From: Apoda limacodes
Taxonomy: Eukaryota > Arthropoda > Insecta > Lepidoptera > Limacodidae
Direction: 5' to 3'
Length of the DNA: 64,000 nucleotides
Assembly (NCBI GenBank): GCA_946406115.1
Contig: OX291553.1
Span: forward strand, 12,219,001-12,283,000
Shown: positions 48,207 through 60,742 of the stretch, piece by piece
How the letters are laid out: every line of letters starts with the position of its first letter
How positions within the stretch are numbered: the first letter of the stretch is position 1
Made by a program: the position numbers and the translations under genes
Notes under the pieces: model-generated
The model's database searches: none
What the model was told of the DNA's origin: nothing
The model's input: only the letters and a program-made list of their open reading frames with translations

Positions 48207-49408
48207 TTGCAACAAATATTTTCGGTATTCGGCCAATTCGGCTTCTTCTATCCTATTAGGCCGAATACCGAATACTTAAGATTTTTCATTGTAGTAAAAT
48301 GATTAACAAAATAAAAAGGTAGTGTTTTTTTTTGATAATTATGTATTTTCTTGTAATCAATAAAACAACCATGCGTTATCAAGTTCTGTCCTAAAGGTGA
48401 GTTCTTTTTAGAGACCATAAATGATAACTGTTTTTTAGGCTTACACAATTTCACGTTTCATGTATTACACAAATCAAAACGAAGAGAGAACGAATAGTGA
48501 TGCTAAGAACGTGGGCCCTGATTATGCTATTTTTACAGCTTAATGTAGCCGAATTTTATCTACTGTAGCCTAAAGAGGCAATATATGCCCCACAATCAAA
48601 AATATCGCTTTGAATAAAATGAAAATGTAGTTTCAATCAATTTATTTATTTACATACCTACTTTAAAAAACACTTAAAGCTTCTGTGTAGCTTAAAAATA
48701 CAACATGTGTCGTGTACCCGCCTCCCGAGTTCGGCCCGGAAGAGTCTTACAGTCCGGAAACTTGTACGTTCTTCAAATCAGTATAGTGGCTCCTATGTAG
48801 CATTTGTATATATACTCCGTGTTTTACCATGTTTTTGTCACGGAAACATCGTCTTCGAAATTACTATGAATACGTTAAAAAAACGTTGTGCAAAAAGAAA
48901 GTGAAAAAATAAATAACTGGCATTATATTTAGTTATAATATGAGTATAAATTATTATTGGAGTTAGTCATTATTAGCAGTAGGTTATATTCAGGATATTC
49001 CCTGATACTACTTAACCAATAAAAAATAAGTTGGCCGGCCATTCGTTTATTCTTAATATCAGCTTTTAACATTTGTTACATGGTTAGGTGTTAATTACTT
49101 TTTACTACTAATTGAAAAACCTTGCCTAATAGGCGACCAGACGTCATTCAGATTTTTCATCGCCGATTCTCGTCCTGAGTAGCCTAAATGGCGAAAAATT
49201 GCCTACGTTGGCAACACTGAGTACACAAGTGTTCGCATTTACTATGAGCACCAAACTATAATAATATAATAAGCCTGCGGGCGGCACGATGTGGGAGAGA
49301 GAGTTTATGCGCTGGCCGAATACTTTTGCCGAATATTCGGCTATTCGGTGAGGACGCCTGCAGAATATTCGGTATTCGGCGTGTGGCCGAAAATACTATT
49401 TGTTGCAA
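48207..49408. mobile_element. candidate DNA transposon with TTGCAACAAATA inverted ends
   Basis: TTGCAACAAATA + TTTTCGG at 48207 is mirrored at 49408 (reverse: TTGCAACAAATA + GTATTTTCGG). Next to both ends are repeated TTCGG/CCGAA words that can form subterminal hairpins. The 1.2-kb interior has only short frames (48248-48454 minus, 48707-48904 plus), neither recognised. No convincing target-site duplication is visible. Confidence 0.6.
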
Positions 49409-49672
49409 GTCTTTTATAATTTAATTATAATAAATTTGCAAAGTGTGTGAGCCACACACATTTACGCGTGCAAATTGGGAGTTTGTGGGATAGTCGGTTT
49501 GCCCATTTACCGATGACACTCTAAACAAATATTAAAAAGATGCGTCCGAAGCTAGAACCTCTTCCTTTTGAAATCGGTTAAGAAATCTTTCAAAATCGAG
49601 TCCGACTCGGATAAACCCGGGATTTTTATTGTACTGTAGATAATTGAGATTACTAAAATCTGTTGTAGCTAC

Positions 49673-49675
<3 letters not shown>

Positions 49676-49712
<37 letters not shown>
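49676..49712. repeat. (TA)n microsatellite
   Basis: About 18 TA units. Confidence 0.95.
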
Positions 49713-49716
<4 letters not shown>

Positions 49717-49990
49717 TATATTATATTAATTTATTCTCAATAAAATTTGAACAACTGGTTATTATCACCTTGCCTTGAAACAAAGTATCTTTTTAAAGTA
49801 GGGAGTGGACACTTTTCACCAAACCTCTTTAATTCTAAACCTATTCCTATACCTTCTTTTGCGATAAATCAGTTTGAATTTTCTCGCTTGCACTCACAGT
49901 CGTACGCCAGTTAAAGAATGTTCAAAAATAGAAAATTTACAGACGACGGTTTTAGAATAAAGTCGAAACACTTTTAAATTTATTTAAAAA

Positions 49991-50430
49991 TTGGCCAAGT
50001 GCGAGTTGGACTCGCGCCCGAAGGGTTCCGTACCATTATCTATAAAAAAAGGTAAAAAAATCACGTTTGTTGTATGGGAGCCACCTTTAAATATTTGTTT
50101 TATTAAAATTTAATTATTTATTTTTAAAGCGAATATAAAACTAAATATATTGTGAATATTTTAAGCGTCTACCTGTTGCTTTTATCATTATCGAGCAGGA
50201 ACGAGCAAAAATATCACGTTTGTAGAATGGAAGACCCCTTAAATATTTATTTTATTCTGTTTTTTAGTATTTTTTGTTATAGAGGCAACAAAAATACATC
50301 TTCTGTGAAAATTTCAACTGTTTAATTATCACGGCTCATGAGATACAGCCTGGTGACAGACGGACGGACGGACGGACAGCGGAGTCTTAGTAATAGGGTC
50401 CCGTATTTTAACCTTTGGGTACGGAACCCT
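49991..50430 (+). repeat. GGAC-tract interspersed repeat, copy 5 (full length)
   Basis: Full set of blocks: ttggccaagtgcgagttgg, gggttccgtaccattatcta, 'tgtatgggagcca', 'aggcaacaaaaatacatctt', 'gagatacagcctggtgacag', (GGAC)n at 50362-50377, 'cagcggagtcttagtaatag', ending in gggtacggaaccctt. Confidence 0.85.
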
Positions 50431-50440
50431 TAAAAGTAGC

Positions 50441-50598
50441 CACGTGCTGCGAGCAAACTTATTCACGTGTTTATGTTACCGAAGCTATATAAAGCTGCCG
50501 CCAGATATCGTTTCAAGGTCGAACAGCTACCGAACACGGCTGCTAGAATTAAGACTCTGTAGGGAAACGATATAAAATATAGTCTAGTCTAGGTAAGC
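50441..50598 (+). promoter_or_regulatory. promoter-like segment: two CACGTG boxes, TATA box, donor
   Basis: CACGTG at 50441-50446 and 50464-50469, TATATAAA at 50486-50493, a possible start TTTCAAGG about 29 nt downstream, and a strong donor TCTAG|GTAAGC at 50593. It starts right after the end of a repeat copy. No coding frame belongs to it. It could be a non-coding first exon or an LTR-like piece; evidence is motif-level only. Confidence 0.3.
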
Positions 50599-51239
50599 AA
50601 GCGATCTTCGTTACAAGGTGGTCAGGCTAACTACCACAAGAACTACTAAACCGGCCTACGCACCACATCGATGTTCGATTGTTTTATCACATCGATGGCG
50701 CACCATCAAAACACATCTGAATTCACATTCCCTTATCTAACTATAGATTACATGACCAGACCCTCATCATGTCGAGTCAATTTTTATGGGACCACCCTAA
50801 AGGTAAAGGTGACTCTTCTATATAAAAAAATAGACATCCAAATCATAGATGCTGGAGATATCAGTGTGCCTAGTGTGAGTTTTTGTGAGAGTTTTACTTT
50901 ACTATTGCGTTCGCGTATTCGGTGACAGTACTATGAGAAAAATGATTTCAAAACGTTTTAGAGAGAGTTTAACATTACTATTGCGCTCGCGTATTTGCTA
51001 ATAGTACTATGAGCAAAAAATGTTCTCAAAACTAATCCACTAAGCCGAACGCGATAGAAGAGTTAGAAACTCACAAAAATAGCCGAGATTTAATAATTCT
51101 CCATTCTGTCATTCTCAACAAAATATCTTAATAACTTTTCTTAGCTATCGTTTTTTCGCGCCTTTGTCCACGCTAAATTCAGTTATAGGCGTGGTGATTT
51201 CTATGGCAACTGGTAAATTAAAGTAAGGTAGTTTGTTAT

Positions 51240-51435
51240 AGCGGCTTTATAAATTTGGTCACAGTAATTCCTGCGAGAACTTTTTATTTTTCGAGATAAA
51301 ATGAAGTCTAGGTATATAATAATTCAGGATATAAGCTCTCTCCATTCCAAATTTCAGCAAAATCAGTTCAGTTGTTGTGGGTTAAGGGAGTAACAAACAA
51401 ACTCGCAAATTTTCGCATTTATTATATCAGTAGTA
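51240..51435 (-). repeat. TCC...CTAG-type interspersed repeat, diverged
   Basis: Minus strand: CATACTACTGATATAATAAATGCGAAA, then a 'tttgtttgttactcc' block, 'ctgaaatttggaatggag' and 'tttatctcgaaaaataaaaag'. Related to the 5209 and 9291 copies. The far end is uncertain. Confidence 0.5.
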
Positions 51436-54300
51436 TGACGAGACAATGGTGCCAGCAAGTCGGCTGTACAGCAGTTTTGTAAGCGGACTCATTCATTAGT
51501 TTAATTATGCGGCAGAGCCAGCAGTTCGACATTATCACGATGGTGTCCTGAATATGACGCCCTTCATTGTGCATTAAGTATAACTTTTACACAATCTAAT
51601 GTATGAATTAAACTTAATATCGGTAAGAAGGATTATTATGAGATTTTTTTAAATGAACTTTAAGAACATTTTAATCTTTGTAGAGGTCTAAATAAGTCAT
51701 TCAAAATTTTATATTTTACAAATAAATTGTTTGTGCTGTAAGTGGGTTAACGCAATTATATTAATCCTCAACATACGATTATTTAGAAAATATTAAGTGA
51801 GTCTTTTTTTAATCTATGGACATTAAACTGTAAAATAAATATGGTAAAAATGCAAACGAAACAAAAATTAAAACACTGGCTATTTACCTATAAGCAGACG
51901 GGACTCATTTAAATTAAAGTTCAAATAGTGTACATATTTCTCACACTATAGTAGTTACCTAATTTTTTTTTGTTGTTTTGTTTTGTTGAACTGTAATCAG
52001 TGTTTATTCTTCTTTACGTAGCTCAAACTTCAAATTATCCAGTACTGAAATCTTCTCTGTAAACCGAAAACTAAAAATCGAGAAGTATCCGATTCGCCCC
52101 AAATGTTTCGGTGAATCGGATCTAATATTTATTAATAACAAAAATAGAAAATACTCATAATAACTTGTTTATGAACAGACTAAAACTAAATAACATCTTA
52201 TTTTCGAAATCAAACATCACATAAGATGTTTTTTGCACAAAAATAACAAGTGTATGATCCTTCGTCACCCCTTCTATCAGCGCAGTTTTTGTGGCACTAT
52301 TTTTCACGTTCACTGCAATGAATCTAATCCTTTGTTGGTGGGTGTAAAAAGTTGATTGTCTGAAGCTTTTCTTGATTTTTTTAAGAATCGCCAAACCATT
52401 TAGAGCATTAAAAACTCCAATATACATAAGTTATAGACATTTTAATTAATTGATCTAATTTGCCCCATATCAAAGGACTTTGGAAAACGTGTTTTGTCAA
52501 AATAACTGTCACAGGATCATTGAAAAACAAATAAATTGTCAAAATACGACTGCTACTGGAAAAATACAATTTAACTTATTCTTGATTTAAAAAAGGAGTA
52601 ATCATGATTGATAAAAAATAATAAAAATATAAAATAATAAAATAGAAAAATAATTATTATAGCAACAGACGCTAGTACTTACCTCCCTAATAGTACAAAA
52701 TGACAAGTGTCATAGCTGCGTTCAATCTAGCGCAGTTTGTAAAATTTTTCCATTTCTTATTTCGATCCGATTCCCCAGGTTATCCGATTCGTCTCGGTCT
52801 ACCCTAATGAAGATACTTTTGAAAAAACTTTTGATAAGATATTTACATTAGGATGTTTCCCCGATTATAATTAGGTTTTTACCATTTCAAAACCCTTACA
52901 TATCCGCTCGGGGATAAAAATAGTTAAAAAGGAAATAGATTGGTTTTATACGATGAATGGGTGCAGTAATAAAAAATAAAGTCCACGCAACGTAGTCGCA
53001 GAGATAAGTTATTTTATTTACTCTCATATCGCAACATTCGAATTATAAACTTCAAAATAAGTTTATATTGACAGACTTTACAAACACTTTAAAAATAGAA
53101 TCATATAATAACACTATCTCTCTAACATAAATAATATTATAATACTATCAATGCGAAACAAGGCAAAAATCCAACCAACCAGATTCCGTTTTGCTGCAAT
53201 TCATACGTTTTGTTGGATAGGTACTGAATTTCGTGCATTTTTTTTATTTTTCTAAAAAATGTATGGTAGAGAATGTGTAGAAAATTTGACTCCGCCCGAT
53301 ATTTTAATATATTTATAAATTCTTTGTTATATATATATGATAAATGCTATCACGACTTTATTTCATGGAAAATGCACAAAAAGGCTACATTGTTTTCGGA
53401 AATTATTTCTTACTTTTTGATCTTTTATTTGAATCCCAGAGTAAATAGTGTATGAAACTGTACATTACTAGGTATTATTATACTCGTGTGATACTCACTT
53501 TAAAACCCCTTATTATGTAACAGTTTTATAAACTACTATTATTTTATTATAAGTTTTCTAATACTGGTCTTTTGAAAACATTTTCTTTAATGTAACCATC
53601 TATTAAACCTTTAACAATATAAATAAGGGAAAAAAATAAAGGCATTTTTTCATTTTTTATGTTTCATCCAACGGAAATTTAGGGTCAAACCACAGACTAA
53701 ATAATACAGGAGTATAAACTAAGCCAAAAAATCAACCGAAAAAGAGAGCCTCCCTGACATTATATTTGTACGTGACCGTCACCCGCGCCCACATAAGACC
53801 CGTTTATTATCTGATCAAAATGTTTATAAATTTCGAAATTTTTTGTTTTGGGAAAATATTCAAACCATACCAATAGAAAAAGAAAATTTTTGCCTGTTTG
53901 TTACATTATACAAAGGTAACCCTTAAAGTTGTCTGTTTACGCAATTAATATGACATTATCTACAACGAAATAAATCAGTTTTTCACAATATTCTGCGTTA
54001 CATATGAAACAATGTTTTATTCGCTGAATCAGTGTTCCAAAGCACCGATGGTCGACTGATCTGAAGGTAAGTTATCGAAATATTTGTTAAAAGTTGTCAC
54101 TGCCGCTTCTGGGACGCGTTTTTTGAGTTCGATAAGGCGCTGCATTCACGTCCACAATAAGCTCTTCAGAAGTTACATGATTTTGATGTGCATCGAAACT
54201 ATAGTTTGGGGATAACACTTAAAGAACTCTTAATCTGGCTTAGAAGCCTTTGCGAAACTCCCGAGAAGTTTTGTGCAAGTTCTTATCAATGTCATCGTCT
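51436..54300. other. AT-rich intergenic DNA, no feature recognised
   Basis: Only chance frames, such as 52155-52427 minus, without recognisable domains. Confidence 0.5.
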
Positions 54301-54309
54301 AAATTTAAC

Positions 54310-54650
54310 CTAATGATCCTAAGATTTACAATAATTATCTTAGTGATAGTATGTTTTAGATTACGACTCTCTAAATAAAAAATGAGTAGGTACCTATTTT
54401 AAATGGAGAACAGAAACATAAAGCCTGGTGTAAAATAAATGGACTACTTCCAGTTTCCTCAATAGTACCGGTACAATTCATGCAACTGATCCTAAGATTA
54501 TTATTTATAATAATTATCTTAGTTAGTACTAGTAGTTAGTGTTATATAGTCTGTGGTGATAATATGTTTTAGATTGTGACTGTAAATAATTGAATTAATA
54601 AAAACGGTAAGTATTTTAATTGAAGAAAAGAAACACGAATGGAATGAAAA
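54310..54650. repeat. local direct duplication (two copies, about 175 bp apart)
   Basis: gatcctaagatt, ataattatcttagt, atgttttagatt and the (a)aacagaaacat.aa.gcctgg / aagaaacacgaatgga blocks occur in the same order from 54316 and from 54488. The second copy has extra AT. Confidence 0.6.
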
Positions 54651-54867
54651 AACTGCTGAGATAATTTTCATCGTTTTATAAATTATCTTCAGAAGAAAAG
54701 AAACCCTTTTTGGAAAAAACAAACAAAAATTTAAAAAATTAGTTCGTTAGCAAGAACCGCACGAGCAACTTCTGTTGAAAATATTTTTTGCGTCCTAAAT
54801 GGATTTTTACTGGATCGATTTTGCTCAAACGCTTTTCAAATATAAAAGAATCCCGACGGTTTTATGT

Positions 54868-55365
54868 CTAGAGACTTGAAATTTTGCACAAAGGTTTTTG
54901 TTATAGCCGAGGCTCCCCCCGCGGGGAGCCATTGAGTGTTTGGCGCTATGGGCTGAGGCTATCAGAGTCTCGCCCCAAAAAGATCGGTGAAGCAGTAATC
55001 AGCAGACTCTGAAGGAGACTCTGGGTTGTCGCTCTCGGCCCTTCGACCGGCGTGAGTCTCGAACCCGAAGGTGAGTCAATGCCAGGAGGGGAGTTCACCG
55101 TTACGCGGGTTCCGTTGCAATTGAGTGGGGGCAAGAAGCGCCCGGCACTCTTTGAAACCTCGTGTATCTTTGCGGGCGCCGACGAACCCGGGGACGTCGG
55201 CGTCGTGTTAGGAGGGGGGGCCCTATTAGGGGAGGTCGTAGAGACTAATCTCGTTATCCCGACAGCGAGATCGTCATCTGGGGCCGTTAGTACGTGGCGA
55301 GGCCCATCACAAGGGCAAATCACCCATTTTTCAAGCTAAATGCATACATATTGGTATTTGGAATC
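54868..55365. repeat. interspersed repeat split by a GC-rich insertion (54906-55334)
   Basis: The outer parts (gagacttgaaattttgcaca to 54905; gcatacatattggtatttgg from 55340) are the two halves of the 31059-31215 family. The interior is about 430 bp of GC-rich DNA with two overlapping frames, 55052-55339 plus and 54946-55323 minus. It contains regular direct words (agactct, gggg runs) but no domain I know. The insertion may be part of a GC-rich retroelement. Confidence 0.55.
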
Positions 55366-55822
55366 ACTTACTTTTTTTTAAACATTATGTACTTTAGCTG
55401 GACAATGGGCGAGCACATCGGGCAAACAAAATTAAAAATGACAAATATTTGCCTCATTTCTTAAAACCTTCGGTGCTTGGCGGTGTTTCTGCATCATATC
55501 TTAGTAGTAATTTTGATCAACTTGTTGTTTCCGGATCGTGGTGGGACTTTGCATGCACATCGGCTGCCTTATTAACAATGAGTTAGCAAAAAATTGCTAG
55601 CGCGCGGTGCCCGCGCAAGCAGTTCGCGGTATTGCTCTAGATATCGAATTATGTAAAAATCGTGTACTGACGGCTACGAAAACGCTCAGCGATCAGCTTT
55701 GTTCAAAAATTGACAATATTTTGTTGAAGTATAGCACTATCTCTTTCTGTCGCACACAAAATCGTATTTCCCATCTCTACTGTTACGTTACATATCTGTA
55801 CATAATATTAAATGTTTGAACA

Positions 55823-57710
55823 CTGGGAGCCAATTCTCACGCGATCGAATTGATCACGAATTCGAAATAAAGTACGAATTTAAACTTTTCTCGAAGGAAA
55901 ATGTAGTTTAGCAATTCTGGTAATGTCGAATCCGACATTTCTCGAACGCAAGGCCCTGGAACTGCTTCGAGTGGTCGGGACCGTTCGAGACTACATCTCG
56001 CATTCGAATCATGACAAATTTAGTTCAAAATGATTGGGTTCTAAACATTAATTCTACTCTTAGCGTGAACTATATGTTCTAAAATTAAAAGGGCGGAAAA
56101 AATTACTTATATTACCAAATATGATATTTTTTTTACCTTTATTACTTTCATAATACATTACTAGTCTTTTCTCAATTGATTGATTGGCCGTTTTTTGCAG
56201 TTATCAAAGTCGCCCATGACAATAATTTTCTTCTATTTCTATAGATTTCCATCATAACAAACACTAGATTACATCACATACACAAAAATGTTTGAGGTCT
56301 GGCACCGACATCTTTAGTGCTGCGTAGTATTTTGATAATACTAGGTGGTAATTTCATGTGAAAAACATTTAATAAACATAATTACACCGTTGAAAAATAA
56401 GAATAACCTAAAATTCTCAACCAAATAAACAAATAATACACACAACAAAAACAAACAGAGTTTTTTTTTATTTATGTCTAAATACGTTCCGTTTAAAGAT
56501 GAAAGCAATTTCTCGAAATAGGGATTTAGTTTACAAACTTAGTTATACTTATTATTTCCTCATTAATAATGATGAAACACAAGTAAAATGTTGCTTCAAA
56601 CATTTTGTACTCACCGAACCCTTTTTTAATTTATCAAAAGAAGCATATTAGAATAGGCGTTTTTAAAAACGCTCTACAACTGTGCAACGGAACGTACATC
56701 ATAGCCTAACCGGTTTACAATGGCAACATTCCACCGCTTCGAACGACATTTTGTTCGAAGGTTGTTTCGATTGATAGTGAGAATATAGCAAACGCGAAAA
56801 TGATGTCGACGATCGAAATTTTACAGTCGAGATAGTGCCTTCCAGATAATCTCTAATACGAGATTATCTCGGATGAAGTGAGAATTAGGTCCCTGGGGTT
56901 TTGTTGACTACAAAATGTTTGAAGCAACATTTTACTTGTGTTTCATAATTATTAATGAGGAAATAATAAGTATAACTAAGTTTGTAAACAAAATCCCTAT
57001 TTCAAGAAATTGCTTTCATTTTTAAACGGAACGTATTTGGACATAAATAAAAAAAAACTCTGTTTGTTTTATTTGTTTATTTGGTTGAGAATTTTAGGGT
57101 TATTCTTATTTTTCAACGGTGTAATTATGTTTATTAAATGTTTTTCACATGAAATTACCACCTAGTATTATCAAAATACCACGCAGCACTAAAGATGGCG
57201 GTACCGGACCTCAAACATTTTTGTGTATGTGATGTAATCTAGTGTTTGTTATGATGGAAATCAATAGAAATAGAAGAAAAGTATTGTCATTTGCGACTTT
57301 GATAACTGCAAAAATCGGCCAATCAATCAATTGAGAAAAGACTAGTAATGTATTATGAAAGTAATAAAGGTAAAAAAATATCATATTTGGTAATATAAGT
57401 CATTTTTTCCGTCCTTTTAATTACTATGACCTATATTTAAGACTTTCTCATTAAGAGAATTAGTTCACGCTAAGAGTAGAATTAATGTTAAGAACCTAAT
57501 CATTTCGAACTAAATTTGTCATAATTCGAATGCGAGATGTAGTCTCGAACGGTCCCGACCACTCGAAGCAGTTCGAGCGGCTTGCGTTCAAGAAATGTCG
57601 GATTCGACATTACCAGAATTGCTTAACTACATTTTCGTTCGAGAAAAGTTTAAAATCGTACTTTATTTCGAATTCGTGATCAATTCGATCACGTGAGAAT
57701 TGGCTCCCAG
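55823..57710. mobile_element. long inverted repeat, arms about 790-800 bp, spacer about 300 bp
   Basis: Left arm 55823-56609 and right arm 56909-57710 are reverse complements along their full length, with mismatches and small indels. Outer ends are CTGGGAGCCAATTCTCACG. The inner part of the spacer (56877-56896) carries GTGAGAATTAGGTCCCTGG, a degraded copy of that end. One reading is therefore a complete element (55823-56895) followed by an inverted, truncated second copy. TTGAA occurs just outside both ends (55816-55820, 57712-57716). No coding frame. Confidence 0.93.
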
Positions 57711-57729
57711 GTTGAAAGTGTATTTTCAA

Positions 57730-59610
57730 AGTACAGAACTAGAGCCATCTATTAGGCAGTAGCGGTATTAACTAAAAATGTTGTCAGCGTTGCTTCTTTT
57801 TGATTTTGCCCGTTAATGTTGGAATTTGTAAACTGTTATGATCGTTTTACACATAGTTTTTAATTAATAAAACTAAAAAAAAATCATATTTTGAGAAACT
57901 TGATATGTAATGTCTTTTTTTAAATGACTGTCATAAACAAACAATATTACATATTCATATTGTAGATAGTCTTTAGAAACAATAAATTTTATATTTTACA
58001 TTTTGGGGTGTTATGAAATTTTATATATGCAACACCAAAATAAAAAGGCACATTGATTCGTCGTCTTGTTTTACTTTTTCTTTACCTTGTACCTACAAAG
58101 AAAACAATTACGAAATGCATGCGGAAGGTTGGTGTTGTAGTAGATGTAGCAGGTGTTATTCTTTCAATCTAAATACGTAATCTTTGTGGCATCTTCCAAA
58201 ACCACGTCGTACCTGAAGGCTTAGGTCCTCTGGACAACAATAATTCCAATCGAAGGTATGTAAACAAATCTTAGTTATAGTCACGCTTTAAAGCCAATAC
58301 CTACTCTAGATCCCTACATACGCTTTAAATACAAGTGATAAATAGGTAATCTCATGATTTTGTAGGATTAAAATAAGCCTGTCTCTATACTGCTGGTTAT
58401 CTAATGGCAGTTTTATACTGAAATTGTATACTAAGCATTGAGAGCTACTCATCTGTAGTACTCACATAACATGATTCTTCGTACAGGGACCTATTAAATA
58501 TGATGCCAAAATATTTATCATAACTTAAGTTTGATTAAATATGTATAGTTGCACTTATTTGATTGACAAGTCTTGAGAATAATAGGTATAAAAATTGTAT
58601 CTTTTAATATCTTGCCCTCACTTAAAAGACACTTCATTATGTAATATATCCAGTAAAGAATAGTTTTTGTTTCTGAGTATGATGTGTGATGCATATTTTA
58701 GGACTTGGCACAAAAAGACTAATAGTTTTTTAAAAATCAATTCACCGATATCTTACAATTTTTCTTGTTTTAGTATTAAAGAGATGATGTTGATGTTTTA
58801 TTTCAGGTTGCCTGTCACTGTCACAACCAGTGAAGTAATGTTTTTTATATTGTTTCAGTTATCTTGGAAATATCTTAAACTTGTTTAAGAAAGTGAACTG
58901 AAGACGCACTATTAGCAAAAGTCTTACAAAAGTCAAGTACTGAAAACATCAACAAAGGATCATTACTGCTTTAAATGGGTCGAATATTGTAGCAGGATAC
59001 CACAGTAGAATTAGATTAAGTACAAGAATTGAAATAATGTAATAAAATTTTTAATTAAAATTCTTCTCAATTTATTTTGGGCTATTATTAAACTAAAACC
59101 TATCATTTCATAACTGATCTATTATTAACAAAATGTCTTATGCATATCATTTAAGTGAACTGCTGAACAATTTGATGATTTCCTTAACATATCAGCCTTA
59201 TAAACACTGCTAGATATAGGCATATCCCATGTATTTCTTAAACAAATCGGTCTGTACCACTTAAATTCATCTAAGACAACCCTCTAGGTTGTCAGTCCAC
59301 CTGGTCCTACTGGAATTGATGGTGGCATGAGAATGAAGAAGATTTCATTATTCTTATGTCTACGGTCTCTAATCAAGAACCTTTTTTTTGTTAATAAGTT
59401 CTACGAGCACTCTTGTTACTCTGCAAAGGATCTCCAAGTATTGCACTTTCTATTGCCTGAAGAGCAGTTTTGAGCTTATGAGGTGAACAGTCCTGAGCAC
59501 TAGTCACAGTTTAATAAAATTTCCTACTTTTGACCTATACACTTGGTGAAAGCTGCAGCTGGTTGACAAAAGTTTATCATGGTTGAAGATGATCTAGCGG
59601 CTAAAGTAAG
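57730..59610. other. intergenic DNA, no feature recognised
   Basis: Mostly AT-rich. 59200-59610 is less AT-rich and might be transcribed, but I see no coding exon. Confidence 0.4.
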
Positions 59611-59614
59611 GCTT

Positions 59615-59799
59615 GCTTTTTACTAAAGGCCATAATCTATTGTAGAAGTAAGTGTTGACTGCCATCTTTGAATATTGATTTCCTACACTTAAAATTTAAC
59701 CTGAGCGCTTTTTACTGAAGGCCATAATCTATTGTAGAAGTAAGTGTTGACTGCCATCTTTGAATATTGATTTCCTACACTTAAAATTTTAACCTGAGC
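59615..59799. repeat. 92-bp tandem duplication, two nearly identical copies
   Basis: Unit gctttttactraaggccata ... aaaatttaacctgagc at 59615 and 59707. The copies differ by one substitution and one extra T, so the duplication is recent. Confidence 0.95.
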
Positions 59800-59950
59800 C
59801 CTTATAAGTTCTAGATGTGGTAACCCAACAAAAACATGTGTATTCATTATATTAAGTGTATGGTTTGTTCATACACTCTTTAAGTCATCATCAACCAACA
59901 ATTATGAACTTTTGTTTGTAAATAAGTTGTTGGTTAGTGATATGTCAATA

Positions 59951-60055
59951 GTTTTATTACAAGTGATGCCCTAGTTGTTGCACGTGTCCATATTCTGTGG
60001 TGACCGTTTACCATCAGGTGGACTGCAAGCTTGTTTAGCACCTTAGTGGTATACC
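59951..60055 (+). mobile_element. LINE 3' end, very short fragment
   Basis: Retains 'gtggtgaccgtttaccatca', 'ggtggactgcaagcttgttt' and 'caccttagtggtatacc' from the LINE 3' UTR. The coding part is gone. Confidence 0.75.
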
Positions 60056-60742
60056 AAAAAATGCGGATTTGTTTTTATAGTTTATTGTATTATATTGAAT
60101 AATAAATATTTCATTCCATGTGTGCTTGTTGTGTATATATTTCATTTATTTCTTAGTAACATTTATTTATTAATATATAGATAGTACTGCTGACTACACT
60201 TTGTCCTTTCTTATTTGCAGAAAAGTTGCAGTATTCACAAATTTAGGTGTTAATTCCATTTTACTATCATGACAGCATAGGTATATCAACCTTGTAACAT
60301 ATCTTCATCATATTATCTGCAAAATAATTTATAAAATTATCTATAAACAATTAGGTCCTGGAGCTAAGCAGTATATTCTAGGATTTGAAAAGAGTAATGG
60401 AAGAAATCCTACTAATGCTTTATACAATATGTTTAAGTTAGTGACAATAATGAAATGAATTTTGGCACACACAGATTATTATTAGAATTGACCAACAAAT
60501 ATTTTATAATGATTATTCTGTTGAGTAAAAATCAGCTGATTAAGTTTGTTCCAAAACTACTTTTTCATTGCAATATTGTGTTTAAGAACACCTGTAGGCT
60601 ATGCTGTAGGGCAGTATTTGATCTCTGCCTGATAGAAATATATATAAATTGGTAGATTACTTCTAATTCACTTTGATAACCTATGTTAACAGTAATATTC
60701 TTAAAGTTGTTTTTTTAATTGAGTTGCCCTAATGATTAAATA

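Noticed and set aside
54946..55339. Overlapping plus and minus frames of 95 and 125 codons
   Set aside because: GC-rich DNA has few stops by chance. The peptides are low-complexity (Pro/Ser/Gly) with no known domain, so they are recorded only as part of the inserted block.
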